Positions 33,238 through 38,583 of a stretch of DNA of 38,583 nt are shown in pieces. Origin of the DNA: an uncultured Gammaproteobacteria bacterium (GTDB lineage: Bacteria > Pseudomonadota > Gammaproteobacteria > JAADHQ01); the NCBI GenBank assembly GCA_947258755.1, contig CAMYJO010000022.1:1-38583 (forward strand), written 5' to 3'. Positions within the stretch are counted from its first letter, which is position 1; every line of letters starts with the position of its first letter. The notes under the pieces are model-generated. The model saw only the letters and a program-made list of their open reading frames with translations, was not told where the DNA came from and searched no databases. The translations under genes and the position numbers were made by a program.

Positions 33238-34011
33238 ATGCGTATTGATGTGGTGACATTATTTCCGCAACTGGTACAGGCGGTTGCGGAGTGCGGTATA
33301 ACCGGTCGCGCCGTTAACGCAGGTATCCTTGAGCTGCAATACTGGAACCCGCGCGAATTTACGCATGACCGGCATCGCACCGTTGATGACAAGCCTTATG
33401 GCGGTGGTCCGGGCATGTTGATGAAGTACCAGCCCTTGCATGATGCCATACAAGCGGCGCGTGCGGCGTCAGTAAAAGTCAGCGATAAGGTGCCCAAGGT
33501 TATTTACCTGTCACCACAGGGTAGGCGGCTTGACCAGCAGGCAGTGAACAGGCTGGCACAGGAAGATTTAATCCTGGTTGCCGGGCGCTACGAAGGCATA
33601 GACGAGCGCCTGATAGAACAGGATATTGATGAGGAGTGGTCGATTGGCGACTATGTCCTCAGCGGCGGTGAACTGGCGGCGATGGTGTTGATCGATGCGA
33701 CCACGCGATTGCAACCGGACGCATTGGGTGATGAAGATTCGGCGCAGCTGGATTCATTCATGGATGGTCTGCTCGACTATCCACATTATACGCGCCCGGA
33801 GCAGATTGACGGTCAAGACGTTCCGGCCGTATTGCTCAGTGGTAACCATCGCGATATAGAGCGCTGGCGTATGAAGCAGTCGCTGGGCAGGACCTGGCAA
33901 CGGCGCCCGGATCTGATACAGGAACAAGCGCTGGATGCGCAACAACGTAGCCTGTTAAATGAATATATTGACGAATTGAACAGTTTAGATAGAAATAAAA
34001 CCAGTAAATAG
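33238..34011 (+). CDS. trmD: tRNA (guanine-N1)-methyltransferase
   Basis: The enzyme methylates G37 of tRNAs to prevent frameshifting. From the ATG at 33238 it has 257 residues, close to E. coli TrmD (255), starting [14 protein letters not shown]. An upstream ATG at 33199 would overlap the end of rimM and is rejected. The knotted SAM site is visible as [24 protein letters not shown] and [20 protein letters not shown]. The C-terminal domain has [20 protein letters not shown]. Confidence 0.98.
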   Translation: MRIDVVTLFPQLVQAVAECGITGRAVNAGILELQYWNPREFTHDRHRTVDDKPYGGGPGMLMKYQPLHDAIQAARAASVKVSDKVPKVIYLSPQGRRLDQQAVNRLAQEDLILVAGRYEGIDERLIEQDIDEEWSIGDYVLSGGELAAMVLIDATTRLQPDALGDEDSAQLDSFMDGLLDYPHYTRPEQIDGQDVPAVLLSGNHRDIERWRMKQSLGRTWQRRPDLIQEQALDAQQRSLLNEYIDELNSLDRNKTSK

Positions 34012-34023
34012 AGGTTTGCAAAC

Positions 34024-34374
34024 ATGGGTAATATCATAGAAGAGCTTGAAAAAGAACAAATGAACCGTGAAGTTCCTGACTTTGGTCCGGGTGATACGGT
34101 TGTTGTACAGGTAAAGGTAAAGGAAGGTACTCGTGAACGTTTGCAGGCCTTTGAGGGTGTTGTTATTGCCAAGCGTAACCGCGGTCTGAACTCTGCTTTT
34201 ACGGTACGTAAGATTTCCCACGGTGAAGGCGTTGAACGTGTCTTTCAGACCCATAGCCCGCAAGTGGCCGCTATCGAGGTCAAACGTCGTGGTGATGTAC
34301 GTCGTGCCAAGCTTTATTACCTGCGTGAGCGTACTGGTAAGGCCGCGCGCATCAAGGAAAAACTGGCGAAATGA
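34024..34374 (+). CDS. rplS: 50S ribosomal protein bL19
   Basis: The 116-residue protein has the L19 core: [40 protein letters not shown] and a C-terminal basic part ending [20 protein letters not shown]. It sits at the 30S-50S interface. AGAGG lies before the ATG, 12 bases after trmD. It is the last gene of the operon and is followed by a strong intrinsic terminator. Confidence 0.99.
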   Translation: MGNIIEELEKEQMNREVPDFGPGDTVVVQVKVKEGTRERLQAFEGVVIAKRNRGLNSAFTVRKISHGEGVERVFQTHSPQVAAIEVKRRGDVRRAKLYYLRERTGKAARIKEKLAK

Positions 34375-34429
34375 TTTGACGGCTCCGGTCTGTCACGAAT
34401 ACATGGCAGACTGGATTGATTCGTCACTA

Positions 34430-34463
34430 AAAACGGGTATCCTTAGCGGGATGCCCGTTTTTT
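34430..34463 (+). terminator. rho-independent terminator of the rpsP-rplS operon
   Basis: AAAACGGG-T-ATCC (30 to 42 of this hundred) pairs with GGAT-G-CCCGTTTT (49 to 61) in a 13-pair stem with one T-G wobble and the loop TTAGCG, directly followed by further T residues. It is 55 bases after the rplS stop and the best terminator in the window. Confidence 0.9.
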
Positions 34464-34491
34464 ATTGTCCGCAAAAATTAAGGGAGAAGGC

Positions 34492-36309
34492 ATGTTAAGC
34501 GCCCGCATGTTAGGCCGGTTTGTGTTGTTAATGACGATTGCGTTGACGCAGGCGCCTGCTCAAGCCAGTGAAATTAGGGAGCTTGAGCTGCTCATTCAAT
34601 CCGGCGCCTCGAACCTGGCTTTGCAGGTGCTCGACCGTGAGCAGCCCGGCCTGGCGGACAATCCCGAGCATTGGCTGCAATGGGAAAATCAACGCATTAA
34701 GCTGTATCAGCATACCAAGAACTGGGACGGACTGATTAAGCGGCTACGGACACTGCCAAGCTGGGTGCCGCACAGCTATCGGGTCAAGGCGCTGGAAACG
34801 ATTGCCCGTGCGCAAATTGAAAAGAAGGACACGCGCGCTGCATTACAGACATTACGGCAATTGATCTGGGATCACTCGACTGGTAAAGAAGATATACATT
34901 ATCAAAAGTTCCTGCCGGTGTGGCGGCAATTGGTGATCCAGGCCTACCTGGTTGCAGAAAACATTACCGATGCGGAGCTGGCGATGTTGCGCTTCCAGCA
35001 GGATTATCCAAACCCGCTAGGGGCCTGGAAGCGTGCCCGCGCTACTGTCCTGATCCGCTCAGGAAAACCCGAAGATGCACAGCTCCTGATGAAAGGCGAA
35101 ACGCACATGCATTCGCGTACTATTTATTATCTGGCGCAGTTGCTGACGCAAAAGACCAAGCCTAAGGCTATTTGGAAGCGCACCCGTAAGCTTGCGCACA
35201 ATAAAAAATTTGCGGATTCAACCCGCCGACAGTTCTGGTTAGTGGCCTCGCGTGCTGCCCGTCAAGTAGGCGATTATGCCTCTGCGATTCGGGCATTGAA
35301 GCAGGCCGTGGTGTTAGTGGATGACAAGGAGGTGCTGACGCAGCGCGAGCGACTGTTGTTTGCCATCAATAGCGATGACCTGTGGACCTTGTATAAAGAG
35401 TACGGCAACAAACTCGGCAACCAATGGCAATTGCTGACAGGCCAAGATGAAGCCTGGTTCACAAAGGCATCTAACCTGGTTGATAAAAAACCCTTGCAGG
35501 CAATGGCCCTGTTTGCTGCGATGACCACGGAGACCAGTCGTGCGCGCACGCGCAAGCTGGCTCATGAATTATTTGCTTCCTTGTTGGCCAAGGAGAAGCA
35601 TGGTTTGTTATTGGTGAAAAAACTCTATCTTGCTACAGCGGACAATAAGCAAAATGACAGGACGGTTTATATTCCCGAGGACCTGCGCCACCGACTGATT
35701 GATGACGCGCTGTCACATTCTGATATCAATACGGCCTCACGTCTGGTGCAAACCGTGACCGAGCCGCCCAAGGGAGCCAATGTGCTGTTCTGGAAAATGC
35801 GCAGGGCACGCATCATGATCCTGGCAGGGCAGGTGGATGACGGTATAAAGGTATTGGAGAAATTGCTGGCGGATGCATCGACCATGCCTGCAGACCAGAT
35901 TGACCGGCTGATACAGGTGCTGTTCGATTTGCAAACAGTCGGGCGACATAAGGAAGCGATTAATCTATTCAGCAGCATTCCCCTGGAAGGGCAGCGCGGT
36001 CAACTGCGCCGCGAGATCCTGTACTGGACCGCCGATTCTTATAAGGAACTGAAGCAGTATCATCAGGCGGGCCGCTATTATCTATTGTCTGCGGGTTTAT
36101 TAGATAGCAAGGCCATGGATCCCTGGGCGCAAACGGCGCGTTATCATGCCGCGGATGCGCTGGTGTCTGCCGGAGACTACGAGGACGCCGGCCGTATCTA
36201 TGAGGGCCTACTCAAAGTCACGCAGGAACCAGGGCGTAAGGTGGTTTTGAAAAACAAGATCCAGCAAATCTGGTTACAATCCAACCAAAGGCGTCAGGAC
36301 AAAATTTAG
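34492..36309 (+). CDS. exported TPR-like repeat protein
   Basis: The ATG at 34492, preceded by GGGAGAAGG, gives 605 residues with a signal peptide (basic start, LLMTIALTQAPAQA-SE). A TTG at 34465 upstream is rejected because the ribosome-binding site lies inside that longer frame. The mature protein is a long array of helix pairs resembling tetratricopeptide repeats (e.g. ALQTLRQLIWD, AVKYL-like units such as ADAEL and YHQAGRYYLLSAGLLDSK; AADALVSAGDYEDAGRIYEG). It is probably a periplasmic scaffold. No family name is recognised, and function is unknown. It follows the ribosomal operon but has its own translation signals. Confidence 0.78.
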   Translation: MLSARMLGRFVLLMTIALTQAPAQASEIRELELLIQSGASNLALQVLDREQPGLADNPEHWLQWENQRIKLYQHTKNWDGLIKRLRTLPSWVPHSYRVKALETIARAQIEKKDTRAALQTLRQLIWDHSTGKEDIHYQKFLPVWRQLVIQAYLVAENITDAELAMLRFQQDYPNPLGAWKRARATVLIRSGKPEDAQLLMKGETHMHSRTIYYLAQLLTQKTKPKAIWKRTRKLAHNKKFADSTRRQFWLVASRAARQVGDYASAIRALKQAVVLVDDKEVLTQRERLLFAINSDDLWTLYKEYGNKLGNQWQLLTGQDEAWFTKASNLVDKKPLQAMALFAAMTTETSRARTRKLAHELFASLLAKEKHGLLLVKKLYLATADNKQNDRTVYIPEDLRHRLIDDALSHSDINTASRLVQTVTEPPKGANVLFWKMRRARIMILAGQVDDGIKVLEKLLADASTMPADQIDRLIQVLFDLQTVGRHKEAINLFSSIPLEGQRGQLRREILYWTADSYKELKQYHQAGRYYLLSAGLLDSKAMDPWAQTARYHAADALVSAGDYEDAGRIYEGLLKVTQEPGRKVVLKNKIQQIWLQSNQRRQDKI

Positions 36310-36402
36310 TGTTGGCTGTTCTTGTTTGGTTAAATAAAGTATATGCAAAAAGATAAATTTGATGGCGATGTTGGCCACCCATTTCACGACAGGGGAGTTG
36401 CG

Positions 36403-36876
36403 ATGAATCAACAGGACTATAGTGCCATTATCCGTTCACCGATCGGCAAGTTGGGTATCCTTGTTAATAAACATTGCCTGCTGCGATTGGATTTTCTACC
36501 CGAGCAGGCCAGGGTCAGACAGCCGCGCAATGAATTGGCTGCCGAGGTGGTGAGTCAGCTACAGCAGTATTTTGAAGATCCGCAGTTTGCATTTTCAATT
36601 GCCTGCGATATGGAGGGGACTGCATACCAGCGCAAGGTCTGGAATCGTTTGCAAGCGATCAGGTCGGGCCGCTGTATGACCTATTCTGATGTAGCGGAAA
36701 AGCTGCATAGTGGCGCACGTGCAGTGGGTGGCGCCTGTCGCTCTAATCCGGTGCCGATTATCGTTCCCTGTCATCGTGTCATCTCGAAGTCGGGAGTAGG
36801 TGGTTATGATGGTGACTGGGGTGCGGGCAAGGTCAATATCAAGAAATGGCTGCTAAACCATGAGGGTGTTATTTGA
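36403..36876 (+). CDS. methylated-DNA--protein-cysteine methyltransferase
   Basis: The ATG at 36403 has an AGGGGAG ribosome-binding site and gives 157 residues. An in-frame ATG at 36343 would add 20 residues without such a site. The protein takes the methyl group from O6-methylguanine onto a cysteine and is then spent. The active site VPCHRV has C123, preceded by the recognition helix segment GARAVGGACRSNPVPII. The family covers both Ogt and the Ada C-terminal domain; this single-domain form fits Ogt. REP elements begin 11 bases after its stop. Confidence 0.93.
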   Translation: MNQQDYSAIIRSPIGKLGILVNKHCLLRLDFLPEQARVRQPRNELAAEVVSQLQQYFEDPQFAFSIACDMEGTAYQRKVWNRLQAIRSGRCMTYSDVAEKLHSGARAVGGACRSNPVPIIVPCHRVISKSGVGGYDGDWGAGKVNIKKWLLNHEGVI

Positions 36877-36887
36877 GCGCCTATCCT

Positions 36888-36944
36888 GTGGGAGCGGTCC
36901 TTGACCGCGATTACTATTTTATCGCGACCAAGGGTCGCTCCCAT
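36888..36944. repeat. REPIN with unlike arms (GT left, AC right)
   Basis: Forward copy 36888-36910 has stem GCGGTC-CTT-GACCGC. Reverse copy 36922-36944 has stem GCGACC-CTT-GGTCGC. An 11-base AT-rich spacer (TTACTATTTTA) separates them. Each arm folds alone, but pairing between the arms would have mismatches at the variable positions. Confidence 0.92.
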
Positions 36945-36960
36945 AGGGTAAGAGGGGTTG

Positions 36961-37053
36961 GTGGGAGCAACTACCGTTACTGGAATTGTCCAAGGCCTGG
37001 TGCTATGTCTTGGCTGTGAAGGGATAGCTTTCGCGGTCAAGGACCGCTCCCAC
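36961..37053. repeat. REP doublet with a decayed left arm
   Basis: A lone GTGGGAGC head at 36961-36968 is followed by unrelated sequence, while an intact reverse GT-type copy sits at 37031-37053. The left member looks degraded or recombined. The intact copy is the firm part of the call. Confidence 0.6.
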
Positions 37054-37070
37054 AGGTGATAGGTTTTTTT

Positions 37071-37093
37071 GTGGGAGCGACCCTTGGTCGCGA
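37071..37093 (+). repeat. REP element, AC type, upstream of the RAYT gene
   Basis: Full forward copy with stem GCGACC-CTT-GGTCGC, head-to-head with the reverse copy at 37031-37053 across 17 bases ending in a T-run. It lies 44 bases before the RAYT start. Confidence 0.9.
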
Positions 37094-37137
37094 AAAATCA
37101 ACGTCTACATAATTTATGAACAAATAAGGAGGGCAGG

Positions 37138-37593
37138 ATGCCAGATACTCCACATAGCAAGGATCTGAGAAAGGGTCGTTTTTCCGAAGCTCACAGAATC
37201 TATCACATCACCACGACAACGATGAATCGACAGGCGTGGTTCAGCAATTACCAGTGTGGACGAATCGTTGTTCACAAGCTCAAACAAGAGGCAGTCAGAG
37301 CGCAAACGCTGGCCTTTGTGGTAATGCCAGATCATTTGCACTGGTTGATGCAACTAAAAGAAGGGGTAGCTGTAAGCCAGGTCGTAAAGAATATTAAATC
37401 TATGAGTGCATTTGAGATTAATAAATTCCTGGGTAGAAACGGCAGTATCTGGCAACCCGGTTTTCATGATCATGCTCTTAGACGGGAAGAGGACATCAAG
37501 GTGCTGGCTAGGTATATTATAGCCAACCCGCTCAGGGCGGGTATTGTCAGAAGTTTGGGGGAGTATCCCTTGTGGGATGCGGTGTGGTTATAA
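37138..37593 (+). CDS. REP-associated tyrosine transposase (RAYT)
   Basis: The 151-residue protein has the Y1 HUH signature V-V-M-P-D-H66-L-H68-W-L, the N-terminal GRFSEAHRIYHITTTT, the WQPGFHDHALR block and the catalytic-tyrosine helix ARYIIANPLRAGIV with Y126. It belongs to the IS200/IS605-related domesticated family that recognises and processes REP hairpins. AAGGAGGGCAGG precedes the ATG, an excellent ribosome-binding site. Length is slightly short but complete. At least six intact REP copies lie within 1 kb on its two sides, and their stems are the probable substrates. Confidence 0.94.
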   Translation: MPDTPHSKDLRKGRFSEAHRIYHITTTTMNRQAWFSNYQCGRIVVHKLKQEAVRAQTLAFVVMPDHLHWLMQLKEGVAVSQVVKNIKSMSAFEINKFLGRNGSIWQPGFHDHALRREEDIKVLARYIIANPLRAGIVRSLGEYPLWDAVWL

Positions 37594-37612
37594 ATCGCGA
37601 CCAAGGGGCCGT
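37594..37612 (-). repeat. truncated AC-type REP touching the RAYT stop codon
   Basis: The plus strand reads TCGCGACCAAGGG right after the stop codon, then GCCG and a run of T in place of the expected TCGCTCCCAC. The copy keeps its tail and inner stem half but has lost its GGGAG head. The T-run could also terminate the RAYT transcript. Confidence 0.7.
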
Positions 37613-37673
37613 TTTTTAATGCTTTCAAGGTATGGCCCTGTTAGCTGCTCCTTCAAAACCTGCCACATAACCT

Positions 37674-37730
37674 GTGGGAGCGGTCCTTGACCGCGATTAT
37701 CATTCTATCGCGACCAAGGGTCGCTCCCAC
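37674..37730. repeat. REPIN with unlike arms (GT left, AC right), second copy
   Basis: Forward GT-type 37674-37696 and reverse AC-type 37708-37730 with an 11-base spacer (TTATCATTCTA). The order, spacing and arm types match the unit at 36888-36944, so both probably derive from one parent copy. Confidence 0.92.
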
Positions 37731-37759
37731 AGAGCATGATGCAAGGAGTTGGGGGTTTA

Positions 37760-37782
37760 GTGGGAGCGGTCCTTGACCGCGA
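37760..37782 (+). repeat. single REP element, GT type
   Basis: Intact forward copy with no reverse partner within the next 100 bases. It is the last REP before htpG. Confidence 0.88.
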
Positions 37783-37845
37783 AAGGCTGCCTTGGGGCTA
37801 AAATTGCTGATACTGCCTGAATTCCCTGTTTTTTTTCAAAATAGT

Positions 37846-37874
37846 CTTGAAATCCAGCAATATGCACTTATATC
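37846..37874 (+). promoter_or_regulatory. candidate heat-shock (sigma-32) or sigma-70 promoter of htpG
   Basis: CTTGAAA (37846-37852) equals the sigma-32 -35 consensus. A CCCAT-like -10 is poor (CACTTAT at 37865-37871). The same region reads TTGAAA with TATATC (37869-37874) 16 bases later as a sigma-70 pair. The start would be near 37880, leaving an 80-base leader. Confidence 0.45.
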
Positions 37875-37896
37875 AACAAAACCAGAATTTTATCCC

Positions 37897-37918
37897 ACCC
37901 CGAAGGCTTATTCGGGGT
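37897..37918 (+). other. hairpin in the htpG leader
   Basis: ACCCCGAA (37897-37904) and TTCGGGGT (37911-37918) form a perfect 8-bp stem with the loop GGCTTA, 41 bases before the htpG start. It does not cover the AGGAG ribosome-binding site at 37945-37949. Confidence 0.55.
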
Positions 37919-37959
37919 ATCCCGGTTAAGACAAATAGATAGGCAGGAGACGTCAACAG

Positions 37960-38583
37960 ATGACCGTAGAAGCACATAAAGAAACCCTCGATTTCCAGGC
38001 CGAGGCCAAACAACTGTTGCAGCTGATGATTCATTCGCTGTACTCCGATAAAGAGATATTCATTCGTGAGCTGATCTCGAATGCCTCGGACGCCTGCGAC
38101 AAGCTACGTTTCGAGGCCTTGTCCGATGACGCACTCTATGAAGATGATGCCGATTTAAAGATTACCGTTGATTATGACAAAGACGCCAGGACCATTACCC
38201 TGACAGATAATGGTATCGGCATGAACCGCCAGGAAGTGACAGATAATATCGGTACCATTGCCAAGTCCGGTACGAAAAAATTCTTTGAAAGCCTGACCGG
38301 TGACCAGGCCAAGGATGCCAATCTGATCGGCCAGTTCGGGGTCGGTTTTTATTCGGCATTTATTGTTGCCGACAAGCTGGTGCTGGAAACACGTCGTGCC
38401 GGGCTGACACAAGAGCATGGTGTGCGTTGGGAGTCCAATGGCGAAGGCAGTTACAGTCTGGAAACTATCGACAAGCCTGTCAGGGGCACTAGCGTAACGC
38501 TGCACCTGAGAGAAGGTGAAGACGAGTTTATCGAGGATTTTCGTCTGCGCAGCATTATCAAGAAATATTCTGACCATATTAAC
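37960..38583 (+). CDS. htpG: chaperone HtpG (Hsp90), N-terminal part, cut by window edge
   Basis: The frame is open from the ATG at 37960 to the window end: 208 codons of about 630 expected. Hsp90 motifs are intact: [20 protein letters not shown], the ATP-binding ELISNASDA with N41, DNGIGM at 83-88 and [11 protein letters not shown] from 124. HtpG is a stress-induced cytosolic ATP-dependent chaperone. AGGAG lies 10 bases before the ATG. The gene has its own likely heat-shock promoter and a leader hairpin, and follows the REP cluster. A 140-residue open frame on the opposite strand is a shadow. Confidence 0.97.
   Translation, partial: MTVEAHKETLDFQAEAKQLLQLMIHSLYSDKEIFIRELISNASDACDKLRFEALSDDALYEDDADLKITVDYDKDARTITLTDNGIGMNRQEVTDNIGTIAKSGTKKFFESLTGDQAKDANLIGQFGVGFYSAFIVADKLVLETRRAGLTQEHGVRWESNGEGSYSLETIDKPVRGTSVTLHLREGEDEFIEDFRLRSIIKKYSDHIN

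Larger units (their letters stand above)
37071..37612 (+). mobile_element. REP-RAYT-REP unit
   Basis: The RAYT gene is bounded by a forward AC-type REP on the left and a truncated reverse AC-type REP on the right. The two arms face inward, as in a REPIN, but with the transposase gene in the middle. No target-site duplication or terminal inverted repeat of an ordinary insertion sequence is seen. Confidence 0.6.
37594..37959. other. 366-base intergenic region: REP cluster and htpG control region
   Basis: The left half holds one truncated and three full REP copies. The right half has the htpG promoter, a leader hairpin and a ribosome-binding site. No gene is supported. Confidence 0.75.

Noticed and set aside
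37071-37612. A complete IS200/IS605-type insertion sequence
   Set aside because: The transposase is of the RAYT branch, only REP arms flank it, and no tnpB or IS ends are visible. It is better described as a REP-RAYT unit.
36888-37782. A CRISPR array
   Set aside because: Repeats alternate in orientation, vary in spacing and fold as REP hairpins around a RAYT gene. There are no regular spacers or cas genes.
38155-38577. A 140-residue minus-strand open frame at the right edge
   Set aside because: It is antisense to htpG, which continues out of the window with an intact ATP-binding domain.

Overview
The window looks like part of a gammaproteobacterial chromosome of medium GC content. The case rests on several linked markers: EF-P with Lys34 flanked by EpmB and EpmA, the rpsP-rimM-trmD-rplS operon near ffh with ypjD/corB divergent to it, an xseB-ispA-dxs operon, separate parE and parC genes, a FimX-type protein, and REP/RAYT elements of the kind known from pseudomonads. 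I cannot name the genus. Most of the window is housekeeping. I see no prophage, CRISPR array, tRNA or rRNA.

Layout. 1-3471 (minus): a queD fragment cut by the window edge, then dxs, ispA and xseB (isoprenoid precursors and exonuclease VII small subunit). 3550-6116 (plus): a rubrerythrin operon with a clear promoter and a palindromic operator, followed by a two-cluster Fe-S/CCG protein and a DUF3501 protein. 6313-11199 (plus): a CNP1-like exported protein, then topoisomerase IV parE and parC. 11206-13895 (minus): a membrane class III cyclase overlapping a coiled-coil lipoprotein. 14188-20282: a DUF1015 protein, a FimX-like degenerate GGDEF/EAL protein, a GNAT acetyltransferase and a large protein with a PilZ-like end.

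20432-23094: epmB, efp and epmA, the complete set for adding beta-lysine to EF-P apart from the hydroxylase. 23202-26955: two small PilZ proteins around psd, a PCu(A)C copper chaperone, SCO1/SenC (these three form a minus-strand operon) and prmB. 27152-34374: corB and ypjD on the minus strand, then an MBL-fold hydrolase, ffh and the rpsP-rimM-trmD-rplS operon, closed by a strong terminator. 34492-38583: an exported TPR-like protein, a methylguanine-DNA methyltransferase, a RAYT transposase in a dense REP cluster, and the 5' part of htpG.

Three themes cut across the map. (1) Cyclic-nucleotide signalling: one adenylate-type cyclase, one FimX-like protein, two PilZ proteins and one PilZ-like protein lie within 15 kb. 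(2) A peroxide/oxygen-defence operon whose rubrerythrin lacks its rubredoxin domain and is co-transcribed with a possible electron carrier. (3) A REP system with two stem types related by compensatory base-pair changes, arranged around a RAYT gene that itself lies between two REP arms. The second and third are the best candidates for something not fully described.
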